Shown here: one piece after another, positions 42,062-52,200 of the stretch
Layout: every line of letters begins with the position of its first letter
Position numbering within the stretch: the first letter of the stretch is position 1
From: Edaphochlamys debaryana
Taxonomy: Eukaryota; Chlorophyta; Chlorophyceae; Chlamydomonadales
NCBI GenBank assembly: GCA_016858145.1
Contig: JAEHOE010000204.1
Coordinates: forward strand, 1-64,000
Length of the DNA stretch: 64,000 nt
Reading direction: 5' to 3'
Translations under genes and position numbers: made by a program
Notes under the pieces: model-generated
Told to the model about the DNA's origin: nothing
The model's database searches: none
What the model saw: the letters and a program-made list of their open reading frames with translations, nothing else

Positions 42062-45000
42062 TGCCGCTGCCGGGACATCCGCGGACTGGGGGTGGGCACG
42101 GACGCGACCAAGCTGCCGGCCCTGCTCCGCCTTTGGGCCCGTGAGGGCCTGGGGGTAGTCTGCGTGCAGGAGACGCGTGTGCCGGCGAGCGGTGTTGCTG
42201 CTGCACGCCTGGCGCTGCATAACCTGTCGTGCTCGGCCCGCCTCAGCGGGTGGGAGTCCTACTGGGCTCCGGCCGCCGTCTCCCCCACCTCTGGGCGCGC
42301 CTGCGGGGGCGTTGCCATTTTGGTGCGGTCCGACCTGATCAGCAGCGGGCAGCTGGCCTTCCCGGGGGGGAAGCCTGCTCTGGAAGCGGCAGCCGACGGG
42401 CGGCTGCTCCGCCTGCCTGTTTGTTGGGGTGGCCACAGCTTAACGCTCATGTGCGCCTACCTGCCGTCCTGCAATCCACCGGCCCAGCAGCGGTTCGTCC
42501 GGGACCGCCTCGGGCCCGCGGCCTCCTGCTCTGGCTCGCAGGTTTGGGCTGCCGACTTCAACTTTGTCATGGATCCCGCCCTGGATGCCACCAGCGCTCG
42601 GGTTGCTGACCGGCCTGTCGCTGCTGCCTTCAGGGCCTCGTGCCCAGGGTTGCATGACACCTTCCGCCGCCTCCACCCCGGCCGCCGCTCGTACACGTAC
42701 GTCAGTGGCTCTGGCTCCTCGCGCATTGACCGTGTCCTGGTGACTGAGGACCTGGCGCCCCTGGTCACCTCCTGCTCGGTGCAGCCCGGCGGCCCTGCGG
42801 ACCACCGCATGGTGGTGGCGGCCCTCGCTCCCTCCCCCGCTGCCTCACCGCTTGGGCCTGGTCTCCCCCGCGCCCGCCTCCACTTCCTGGACTTTCCGGA
42901 TCTGCGCACCGAGCTGCACGACTGGCTCGCCCTCCGTACGCCCACCGCCCCGGCAGATCCCGTCCAGCTGCTGCGGTGGTGGCCCCGCTTCAAAGCCGAC
43001 CTGTCCCGCCTGTGCTCTCGGCTCAGTGCTGCTGCGCGGCGGCGGCATGTCTTCTCCGCCGCGGTCGAGGCTGCTGCTGCAGACGCTGCGGAAGCGGCAT
43101 TCGCAGCTGTGGAGCAGGCAGCGACGCCCGCCGCCGCCGCGGCCGCAGCATCCCAAGCAGTGGCGGCGCGCTCCCAGGCCGCTGCCGCCGCTAGGCATGC
43201 GTCGCAGGGCCTGGCCCGGCGGACGCGCCTGGCGTGGCTCCAATCCGGCGAGCGGCCCTCACCTGCCCTCACTCGGCTTGTGCGGCCGCGTGGCACTTGC
43301 CGCCGTATTGCAGCGCTCCGCTGCCCGGGTGGTGGCATCACCAGCGACCCCCGCCGCATGGCCCAGGTGGTCGCTGACTACTGGAGCGGCGTCTGCTCTC
43401 CGCGGCCTGCTGCTGCTGGGCCCCGGGCGGCCGTCCTTGCAGCGCTGCGCGCTGCAGGCCGCCGCTGTGCGCCCGCTGGCCTCGCCGCCCTGGGCAGCAG
43501 CGTGGTCACGGTTTCTGAGGTGGCGGCTGCGCTGGCCGCCTCGCCTGCTGGCCGCGCTCCCGGCCCTGACGGCCTGCCGGTTGAGCTGTACCAAGAGTTT
43601 CCCGCCTTTTTTGCACCCCTGCTTGCCAGCGTGTTCTCCGCCATCCTTCACTCTGGCTCCGTCCCTGCCGGCTTCCTCGACGGCGTCATCTCCTCCTTCT
43701 TCAAGGCCGGCGACCCCACCGAGCCCTCCAACTACCGGCCCATCACGCTGCTTGACACGGATTACCGCACCCTTGCCCGCGTCCTGGTGCAGCGGCTCCT
43801 CCCTGTGTTTGGTGACGTCATCGCCCCCGAGCAGACCGCCTTCTTCCGCCTCCGCCGCATCGCCGACAACGTCCTCCTCCTCCAGCTGCTGCCCGCCCTG
43901 CTCCGGGCCTTTGGGGCTGACGGTTGGGCGTTGTTCCTGGACTTCTACAAGGCGTACGACACCGTGGACCGCGACTTCCTGTTCGCCTGTCTCGAGGAGC
44001 TTGGGGTGGGCGCGGGCTTTCTGGCGTGGGTCCGGCGGCTGCACACAGGCACGCGAGCGGCCGCCATCGTCAACGGCCATCTCTCCTCCTGGGTGCCCCT
44101 CACCGCCGGGGTGCGTCAGGGCTGCCCGCTGGCGCCGCTGCTCTACCTGGCGGTGGCGCAGGCGCTGCTTTCGTGGCTGCGGAGCCAAGGGTTCGGCCTG
44201 GGGCCCCCGGCGCTCCGCCAGACCGCCTCTCAGTACGCTGACGACTGCACCGCCTTCGTTGCCACCACCTCCCTGACCTCCTTCCGGTCAGCCATGGAAC
44301 GGTTCTACGAGGCTTCGGGGCAGCGTCTCAACGTCCAGAAATGCGAAATGTTGGCAATGGGGCCGCAGACGCCTGGCACGTGTGTTGACTGGGCGGAAAC
44401 GGCGTGGGCTGCTATGGCGTATGTGGCGGCGCTGCGGGCTGGGCCTTCGGCCTCGGTACAATCACAGCCGGGGCCCGTCCGGATCCTCGACGTGCGTGTC
44501 GTACGCCACCCCAAGACCCTGGGCGTCCGCTTCTCGAACACCAACGATCTGCCTCCTGCCTCCCTGGCGGCCGCCCTTGAGGTGCTGCCCCGGATCGCGT
44601 CCCTGCCTCTCTCCGCTTTTGGCCGAGCGGCGGCTGCCAGTGGCTATGCGGTGAGCCGAGTCCTCTACCACCTTGAGTTCTCTGGCTTGCCGCCTGCAGA
44701 CGAGCTAGAGGCCTTCCTCAAAGCAGTCTCGGCCGTTGTCGACCGGGCCGTTCCGCCTGGTGCCCCTGCCGAGGCCCCGCGCCGTGGGGCTGGGGTCAGC
44801 GGTACGTGCCTCGCCCTCCACCCGAGCTTGGGCGGCTTCGGGCTCCTGCCATTGGTGGAGCACGTGCGTGGGCGGCATGCGGTGCTGGCCGCTCGGCTGC
44901 TGCTGGGCGCTTGTGGGCTCCTGCCGTTCGCACCGCCCTGGACTACGGTGGCGCTCGCGCTGCTGCGGCGGGCCTGCCCCAGCGCCCACCCCTTGGGCCT

Positions 45001-46450
45001 CCTCACCCGCTCCGGCGCCGAGGCCTACAGCTTGGCTCTTCCCGCGGACTGCCCTGCGCTCTCCCGGCTCGTGCTGGCCTTCACCTGCCTGCCGCCCGTG
45101 GAGGTTGTGCGCCCTGAGGCTCTGGCCCCCGGCCCCTGGTGCGTGGCGGCGCCCCTGTGGTGGAACCCCGTTCTGCCGGCCCTAGCCGGCGGCGGCGCGG
45201 GCCTTGAGGCCGACTTCCCCGATCTCTCTGCCATCCCCGGCCTGGTGACTGTGGGGGTTGCCGTCAGATGCTGGGAGGCCCTTGGCGTCATCCACACCCA
45301 GCGGGCTGCGCTGCCACCGGGGCTAGAGCCCCCGCCCCGCCTCCGGCGGCGCTGGACGCTTCTGTACAAGCGGCGAGTCTTGCGGGGTGTGCTGCGCCTC
45401 GGCTCGGCCAATGATGGCGGCTTTGACCGCTCGACCCTGGCGGCGGCGTTGCAGGACGGCGTGACGGCCCTGGAGCGCTTTGCGGCGCTCCTGGCGCGCC
45501 TCCCTGCGGGCTGGGTCGAGGCGGCGCGCGCTGCGGCGGCTGGCGGACCTGCCGCAGCACCCTCCGCCGTGGCGGCCTGGCGGGAGGTGCTGGGCGCTGT
45601 GGGGTGGCGCTGTGGTGCTGCCGTCGTCCCCGCGGCCTCTCTGACCGTGCGGGCAGCCACGCAACTGCAACTCGGGCCCGCCCTTGACGTTCTGGCCGCC
45701 AAGCACGGCGCCTTTGTGGCTCAGGCGCTGGGCCTCGGCGGTGCCCCAGCCCCTGCTGCTGCCCTGGCCACGCTGCGGAGCACGTTCACCCGGCTCTGGC
45801 GGCTGCGGTGGGAGAACGAGAACAAAGAGCCGTTTTGGCGGCTGGCCCTCAACGGGTTCTCGTACTTTGCTATGCACGAGCGGCGGCGGCGGGCTGCGGC
45901 GGGCAGGGCGGGCTCGGGAGGGTCGGGGGCCTTGGGTTCTGTGCAAGAGGGCGGCGCTGCGCCTGCTGGGTCGGGTGGTGGTTGTGGAGGCATGCCGCGT
46001 TGCCCTTGTGGACATGCTATGGATCAGGGCCCCCGGATGCATCACTTTTGGTCTTGCCCGGTCGCCCAGACGCTTCGTGACTACATGACCGAAATGGGGG
46101 GTGTTGCGAATTTGTGGTTGGTTCAACCCCCTACGAATGAGATTCAACAGCCTGTGTGGGATGTTGTTTGTTTGGCCGCGGTTGCGGCTATGGAGAGAGG
46201 GCGCCAATGGTTGTATGGGGTGCGGTCTGGGCCTGGCAGGCGGATGCGGGCCCGAACTGTGCGGCGCATTGGTGCTCGGGTTGTAGCTGATTTTGTTTCG
46301 CGCCTCTGGTCCTTTGCCTTGCTGGGTGTTCGCCCGCGGGGCTGGGGCGCTGTGCCCGCAGATCATCCCTTTCTGGGCTCTGATGCCTTGGGGCGGGTGG
46401 TGTGCCGGGTGTCGCTCGAGGCTTCTGACTCTGACTCTGATTCCGTGTGA
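42062..46450 (+). CDS. Family B ORF2: endonuclease / reverse transcriptase / zinc finger, ~1460 aa
   Basis: It nicks target DNA and reverse-transcribes the element RNA (target-primed reverse transcription). The endonuclease spans about residues 5-280, with VVCVQETRV, AADFNFVMD, SRIDRVLV and ADHRMV. The RT spans about residues 480-760: NYRPITLLDTDYRTLARV, FYKAYDTVDR, GVRQGCPLAPLLY and SQYADDCT with the catalytic YADD near 44231. The C-terminal CPCGHAMDQGPRMHHFWSC near 46001 resembles the zf-RVT finger of plant L1 proteins. There is no ATG near the N-terminus: the frame follows the ORF1 TAA directly, and GTG at 42092 is not a credible nuclear start. A 12-bp deletion relative to B1 removes ELSV near 46105, with no frame change. 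Confidence 0.92.
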   Translation, partial: CRCRDIRGLGVGTDATKLPALLRLWAREGLGVVCVQETRVPASGVAAARLALHNLSCSARLSGWESYWAPAAVSPTSGRACGGVAILVRSDLISSGQLAFPGGKPALEAAADGRLLRLPVCWGGHSLTLMCAYLPSCNPPAQQRFVRDRLGPAASCSGSQVWAADFNFVMDPALDATSARVADRPVAAAFRASCPGLHDTFRRLHPGRRSYTYVSGSGSSRIDRVLVTEDLAPLVTSCSVQPGGPADHRMVVAALAPSPAASPLGPGLPRARLHFLDFPDLRTELHDWLALRTPTAPADPVQLLRWWPRFKADLSRLCSRLSAAARRRHVFSAAVEAAAADAAEAAFAAVEQAATPAAAAAAASQAVAARSQAAAAARHASQGLARRTRLAWLQSGERPSPALTRLVRPRGTCRRIAALRCPGGGITSDPRRMAQVVADYWSGVCSPRPAAAGPRAAVLAALRAAGRRCAPAGLAALGSSVVTVSEVAAALAASPAGRAPGPDGLPVELYQEFPAFFAPLLASVFSAILHSGSVPAGFLDGVISSFFKAGDPTEPSNYRPITLLDTDYRTLARVLVQRLLPVFGDVIAPEQTAFFRLRRIADNVLLLQLLPALLRAFGADGWALFLDFYKAYDTVDRDFLFACLEELGVGAGFLAWVRRLHTGTRAAAIVNGHLSSWVPLTAGVRQGCPLAPLLYLAVAQALLSWLRSQGFGLGPPALRQTASQYADDCTAFVATTSLTSFRSAMERFYEASGQRLNVQKCEMLAMGPQTPGTCVDWAETAWAAMAYVAALRAGPSASVQSQPGPVRILDVRVVRHPKTLGVRFSNTNDLPPASLAAALEVLPRIASLPLSAFGRAAAASGYAVSRVLYHLEFSGLPPADELEAFLKAVSAVVDRAVPPGAPAEAPRRGAGVSGTCLALHPSLGGFGLLPLVEHVRGRHAVLAARLLLGACGLLPFAPPWTTVALALLRRACPSAHPLGLLTRSGAEAYSLALPADCPALSRLVLAFTCLPPVEVVRPEALAPGPWCVAAPLWWNPVLPALAGGGAGLEADFPDLSAIPGLVTVGVAVRCWEALGVIHTQRAALPPGLEPPPRLRRRWTLLYKRRVLRGVLRLGSANDGGFDRSTLAAALQDGVTALERFAALLARLPAGWVEAARAAAAGGPAAAPSAVAAWREVLGAVGWRCGAAVVPAASLTVRAATQLQLGPALDVLAAKHGAFVAQALGLGGAPAPAAALATLRSTFTRLWRLRWENENKEPFWRLALNGFSYFAMHERRRRAAAGRAGSGGSGALGSVQEGGAAPAGSGGGCGGMPRCPCGHAMDQGPRMHHFWSCPVAQTLRDYMTEMGGVANLWLVQPPTNEIQQPVWDVVCLAAVAAMERGRQWLYGVRSGPGRRMRARTVRRIGARVVADFVSRLWSFALLGVRPRGWGAVPADHPFLGSDALGRVVCRVSLEASDSDSDSV

Positions 46451-46680
46451 TTTCGGTGTGATCCGCGCTGCTTGTCCCTTGGGCTAGGTGGTGCTGTTTG
46501 GTGTTTACTTGTTAGGTGCTTCGCGCACGTGACTGGCTGAGAGGGTGGGTGCGCTGACCAGAAGACTCTTTAGGACGGCTCCCGGCTTCGGTTGGGGGGC
46601 AAGGGGTTGAAGGGCTGCAGCCCATGCAAATCGGCCCTCGCAGGGGGGTCGGGCCTCTTGTAACGCACCGCGTCCTAACG

Positions 46681-47828
46681 AACGCAATAAGCATCCTAAC
46701 ATAGCACCATAGCACCATAGCGTGCTTGGGCCGGCGACACCTCACGCCGCGCCGATGTGCCAATATTTGTCGACCCGATAGGGGTCCCTTCCGGGGGCGG
46801 CCTAGGGCGCTCTGTCTGCTCAGCTGTGGGATGGTGGGTCCCTAGCGGTCTCTGCTGGGGGCCGCGCTGGCGGAGGACGCCGGTCGCGGTCTCAGAAGCT
46901 TCGCGAGGTCATCATCGTCGCCTTCTCGCTGGAGTGTTCCTCGTTCCTCCATCGCTGGAGCCTCAAGTTCCTCGTGGCGTCGTCTTGCTACGGCTACTGT
47001 GGAGCGCCAGGTCGCTGGGCCTGGGCCTGTCTTCCAGTCGGCATCCGCGGTGTGATGCGCTGTGAGTTGCGCGCTTGGCGTCGAGGTCCCAACCTCCCGG
47101 ACTTCTGGCTGGCTTGGAGCGGTCTAAGTGGCTATAGCCTAGAGAGGCTGTTACGGGAGGCGGCGCTAGGTCGGGCCGGGTGCGTGTGCGCTCCCGGTCC
47201 TGGGTACGAGGTTTGGGGCGTGGGGGCGAGGGTGGTGCGCTGTCGCCGGTGGGCTTGAGCCGGGGCGTCTCTGGGCGTCGTCGAGAGCGCCCTGGCTTCG
47301 TTGTGCTCGTGTGTGGCAGCCGGCTCGGGACTTGCTGGGGGGCGCCTGGCGGGTGTGGTCCCCGCGGTGTCGGCTGGGGTTTCTGCTGGCCTGCGGCTGT
47401 GTGGTCGGGTGCTTTAGGCGGCGGGGGTTTTGGGCGGGTTTGGGCAGGGCGGGCGGGGCGCGGGGGGTTGGGCGTTTGTGAGGTCGGGGCGGGTTGGGCG
47501 GGTTTGGGTGGGCGGGCGCTGGTGTAGCTAGGGAAGGGCCCTGCGTAGGGTCGTGGGCCAGTGCTGCGTGGGGGCGTTTGGGGTTTGTGCTGCGTGTTTG
47601 CCCGGCCACGCCACTGGCTGGGCGGGCTGCTGGGGCTTGCCCTGGCTGGCTCTTTGGACCCGCGCGTGTGCTTGGAGTTGGTGGCGGCGCAAGACCTTGG
47701 CGGTGTTTGACCGTGCAGACTCTTCTCCTGGCCTTCGGGCCGGGGGACAAGGGGTTCGAGGGCTGTAGCCCCACCCAAGTCGGCCCTCGCAGGGGGGTCG
47801 GGCCTCTTGTAATACCCGCATCCTAACG
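46681..47828 (+). mobile_element. Non-autonomous element F, copy F3 (with a 20-bp scar at its left end)
   Basis: 46681-46700 carries GCAATAAGCATCCTAAC, another very short LINE-end remnant. Then (ATAGCACC)2 and GTGCTTGGGCC start a full-length F copy ending TAATACCCGCATCCTAAC at 47827. It differs little from F1 and F2. After it come 34 bp of unassigned DNA (47829-47862) before A2. Confidence 0.86.
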
Positions 47829-47926
47829 AACGCCGCGTTGCGTGGGACTACACGCCCTGAAGATAGCACCATAGCACCATAGCACCATAGCACCATAGCT
47901 ATGCGCTGCCGACTGATGCTCTAGGC

Positions 47927-49273
47927 ATGGCGTATTACGCGACCGCTGCGCGCGCCGCTCCGGCGCGCTCAGGGCTTACGGTTGATATGCCAGCATCAGT
48001 TAAGTCGTTCCTGGATGGCCAACGCGTGCGGACGGCGACGTTCACAGCGCACTTCCCTCGCCGATCGCCGGCCACGCTCTCGCGCTCTCGCCGCGCGATT
48101 CAGGAGTCTTTTTTCCAGCAGCTGAAGTCTGCGCTGCCCGCGGCGGGCGGCGCGGACTCGGCGAACCCCTTGCGTCGCATCGGCTTCGCGAAGGGATGCC
48201 TCCTGCGCTCTGTGCCAGGGGGCGCCACTGCTCAGGTGGACATTACGGTCCCCAGTAACTTGTTTGGCTGGTTGGCTGACCAGCTGGACGACCGGAGCGG
48301 CCTGGAGTCCGCGGCCCTGCCCGGTGGAGTCGCGAAGCTTCGCTGGGTCGGCCGCTGGGACTCCAACGAGGGGTCCTACGTCCGGGCTCGCCCGCGCCAC
48401 TTCCTGGCTACCAGCCTCCCGCCGGGCCTGGGCCTCGAGCTGGACGTGGCCCGGGACCTCCTGGGGGCCTGCCTGGGGGGGGTGGAGCTGGGCGCGCTCG
48501 GGGTGTGGTGCCTGCACGGCGGCAGTGCACCCATGCCGTTTACCGACCGGCTGATCGTGCCGGTGCCAGAGGGGGCTCAGCTACCGTCCGAGGAGCCCTC
48601 GTTCACGGTGGTCATGAAGGGCCACGGCGACGTCGTCTTCGAACTCTTCGACATCGACCGGTACCGCGCGCAGGCCGCTGCCGGCCCCTCCGGGGGCGGC
48701 AGCAGCGGCGGCCGTGGCAGCGGGGGCGGGGGCGGCGGAGGCGGCGGCGGCAGCGGGGGGAACGGCGGCGGCAGCACGGGCGGGGGCGGCGGCGGCAGCC
48801 AGGGTGGGGGCGGCGGCGGCAGCAAGGGCGGGGGCGGCGGCGGTGGCAGCAGCACCGGCGGTGGCAACGGCGGCGGCGGCGGCGGTGGCAACGGCGGCGG
48901 CGGCAGCGGCGGCGGCAACGGAGCGGCACAGCAGCGGCGTGGCGGCGATGATGCGGCGGGGGGCGGCGGGGGTGTTCGCACCCGCAGCATGTCCCGGGGC
49001 AGGAGCAGCACGGCGCTTCCGCCCCGGGTGCAGGCCACCATGGACAAGGTGGCGGCTCGCCAGGCGGCGGGCCAGCCCCTGGCGCCGGGCCTCGACCGGC
49101 CCTCGGCGGCGCGCAGCAAGTCCCCTCCCGCCGGGCGCGACCCCAAGCGCCAGTGCGCTCCCCCGGCGGGGCGCGAGACGCTGCAGCTCCCGCAGACGCT
49201 TGACGTGGACATGGCCGGCGGTGAGGGCGGCTCCACGGTGGCGCCCGACGGCGCCGCTATGGTCACCTCATAG
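47927..49273 (+). CDS. Family A ORF1 protein (copy A2), 448 aa
   Basis: Same plan as the A1 protein: globular first half, glycine tract at ~250-335, basic C-terminus. The glycine tract is remodelled (a GGGSSTGGGNGG segment replaces GGGGKGG), as expected for a repetitive region that expands and contracts, while total length stays 448. It begins at ATG 47927 and ends in TAG at 49271. The -1 frame is open from 48952, giving a ~320-nt overlap with ORF2. Confidence 0.82.
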   Translation: MAYYATAARAAPARSGLTVDMPASVKSFLDGQRVRTATFTAHFPRRSPATLSRSRRAIQESFFQQLKSALPAAGGADSANPLRRIGFAKGCLLRSVPGGATAQVDITVPSNLFGWLADQLDDRSGLESAALPGGVAKLRWVGRWDSNEGSYVRARPRHFLATSLPPGLGLELDVARDLLGACLGGVELGALGVWCLHGGSAPMPFTDRLIVPVPEGAQLPSEEPSFTVVMKGHGDVVFELFDIDRYRAQAAAGPSGGGSSGGRGSGGGGGGGGGGSGGNGGGSTGGGGGGSQGGGGGGSKGGGGGGGSSTGGGNGGGGGGGNGGGGSGGGNGAAQQRRGGDDAAGGGGGVRTRSMSRGRSSTALPPRVQATMDKVAARQAAGQPLAPGLDRPSAARSKSPPAGRDPKRQCAPPAGRETLQLPQTLDVDMAGGEGGSTVAPDGAAMVTS

Positions 49274-49275
49274 CC

Positions 49276-52200
49276 GGCCGTGGGGCACGGCGCTCGGAGT
49301 CAGCTCTGCTGCGGGTTGGCTCCCACAACGTGCGCGGCCTTGTGACTCGCTCGGGTCATGGGGCTGATGCACGAGTGCCAGCGCTGCTCAAGTGCTGGGA
49401 GCGCAACCGCTTGGACGTGGTCTGCCTGCAGGAGACCCATGTCCTGGCGGGGGAGGAGAACGCAGCTGCCCTGAAGCTGCGTACAGCCTCAGCGGCTCTG
49501 CGCCTCCGAGGTTGGACGCCGTTCTGGAGCGCCGCGGTCACCCTTGATAGCGGCCGGCCGTCAGGGGGGGTGGCTATCCTCGTGCGTACGGCGCTTCTAG
49601 AGCGGCAGCTCGTCACCTATCCGTCGGGACAGGCAGCCCCGGCCGCCTCGCCTGACGGACGCCTCCTTACACTGCCCCTCTGCTGGGGTGGCCACTCCTT
49701 TGTGGTGGCGTCTGCATACCTTCCGGCCTGCGACCCTGCGGGCCAGCGGGAGTTTGCGGCGTCACGCCTGGCCCCTCTTTGCGCCGCCGGCCGCCCGCCG
49801 CTGGTGCTCGCCGCCGACTTCAACTGGGTTCCGGACGTGCAGCTCGACTCCGTCGCTGGGGCAGGTCGCTCTAGCGACCCCCCAACTGCCAGGCAGTTCG
49901 CAGCTGCGTGCCCGGGCCTGGTTGACTCCTTCCGTCACCTTCATCCGCAGCTACGCAGCTTCAGCTATGTGGCGCCCAATGGTGGGTCCCGTGTTGACCG
50001 GGTCCTCCTCTCGCCGGGCCTGGCACCGGCCCTGCGTGAGGCAGCCATTCGGGAGGCCGCAGTCTCCGATCATCGTCTTGTCCTAGCAGGCCTTGCCCCA
50101 GTTGCGGACTCGCGCCTGGGGCCGGGCCTCCGTCGTGTGCGTGTTTCGTTCTGCGACTTTGCTGACTTGCGCGACTCCTTGTCTGCCTGGCTTGAGGCTG
50201 CTATCGCTGAGGCGCCCGCGGGTGACCGCGAGCTCCTTGAGTGGTGGCCGGGCTTCAAGCGCAGGCTAGCCGCCCATGCGGGGCGGCTGAATCGTGAGGC
50301 CTATGTCCGCCGCGTCGCAGCCGGCGCCGACGAGGAGGCGGCGCAAGCCGCCTTTGACTCGGCGCTGGCAGCGGCAGCGGCGGGCGACCAAACCGCCGCC
50401 CGAGATGCCATGGTTGCCCGCTCTGCGAGCGCTGCGGCAGCGCTCCGGGCGGCGGCGCGCCCTGCTGGCGCTGCGCGGCGGGCATGGCTACGCTCAGGCG
50501 AACGGCCGTGCCCCGCTGTCACCTCCCTCGTTCGCCCTCCCACGTCGCGGTGCCCGATCCTGGCGCTGCGGCGACCTAACGGCACGTTGGTCACCTCGCC
50601 CACGGCGGTTCCGCAGGTGGCCGCCGACTTCTGGGCTAGCGTGTGCACGCCTGGCCCTGCAGCGCCGTCGGCCCGCCATGCGGTGCTGACGGCGCTACGG
50701 GAGATGGGGTCGCGCTGCCCAGCGTCGGCGGTCGAGGCCTTGGGCCAGCCTACGGTTACCGCTGAGGAAGTTTGCAAGGCGCTGGCGGCCTCGCCGCCTG
50801 GCAAGGCGGCGGGGGCCGACGGCATCCCAACCGAGCTCTACAAGGAATTCTCCACACAGTTTGCGCCCCTGTTGGCTCGAGTCTTCACTGCGGTGGGGAC
50901 TCAGCAGGCGGCGCCAGCTGGCTTTCTTGATGGCGTCATCTCCTCGTTCTACAAGGCGGGCGACCGCACGCTTCCCTCCAACTACCGCCCAATCACCCTC
51001 CTCGACACCGACTACCGCACCCTCGCCCGTGTCCTCATGCTTCGTCTTCGACCCGTCTTCGCCCTCGTCATTGGCCCTGAGCAAACTGCCTTCCTTGCTG
51101 GCCGCCGCATCGCCGAGAACGTGCTGCTCTTGCAGCTGTTGCCGGAGTTGCTGCGGTCGGCGGGGCAGGCGGGGGCCGCCGTCTTCCTCGATTTCTACAA
51201 GGCCTATGACACTGTTGATCGCTCTTTCCTCTTTGACTGCCTGGAGGCGCTGGGCGTCGGATCGGGCTTCCTAGCCTGGGTCCGCTGCCTGCACACGGGC
51301 ACCCGCGCCTCCGCCCTTGTCAACGGCCACCTGTCCAACCCGGTCTCCATCTCGGCTGGCGTTCGGCAGGGGTGCCCCCTCGCCCCTCTCCTCTACCTCG
51401 CCGTGGCTCAGGCTCTGTCCTGCTGGCTGCGGCGGTGTCGGGTGGGGTTGGTGGCGGCTGGGGTGCCGGTGCTGGCCTCCCAGTACGCTGACGACTGCAC
51501 CCCCCTGCTGGACGGCCCCCACTGCGCTCCTGCATTCCTGCAAGCCATGGAGGTCTTCCGGCAGGCCTCGGGTCAGCGCCTAAACGTTGACAAAACAGAG
51601 CTTATGCCGCTCGGCCCTGCTGCTGCTGCCCCTGTCCTGGAGCGTGTTGCCAGCTCCGAGGCCGGGACCGCGGCCAGCGGGGCTCCTGCCCCGGCGCCGC
51701 CGGTCTCGGCGGCGCCCACCACCTCTCCGCCGCCCCTCGGGGCGGCGGCCTCCTCTGTGGCCCTGGCGGGTGCGTCCGCTCCCGCCGCGGCCGCAGATAC
51801 CCCACACGCTGGCGCTGCTGCCGCGGTGACCCTTGTGGTCGCAGCGGCGGCGGCGCCGGCTCCTGCCCTCCGCACCGTGTCCTCAGCCCGCACGCTGGGC
51901 GTCCTGTTTTGGGGAGCCCCGCCCTCAACGTTACCTGTCGTCGACTTCGCTCCTGTCTACGCCGTCCTGCAGCGAGTGGCGCACCTGCCGCTTTCTGCCT
52001 TCGGCCGCGCTTTTGCGGCCTCGTCGTATGCGCTAAGTAATGTTCTGTACCATCTTGAGTTTTCCCGCCTGCCGTCAGCCTCAGCGCTGTCGACCCTCGG
52101 CAGTCGTGTGGCGGCGCTGGTTGATCGGGGCCTGGCTCCGGACGCTGACGCCGACACGCGACGCACGCGCCTGCCTGGCTTGCCGTCGGACTGCCTCGTG

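Larger units (their letters stand above)
40364..46679 (+). mobile_element. Family B LINE, full-length undisrupted copy B2
   Basis: It has short ATAGAGCC-type repeats (40368-40408), the body from GTTCCACCTGACC, ORF1 at 40451-42061, ORF2 at 42062-46450, and a 3' UTR ending TGTAACGCACCGCGTCCTAAC. No frameshift or internal stop is present other than the single TAA between the two frames. Near-identity to B1 implies recent activity. Confidence 0.93.
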
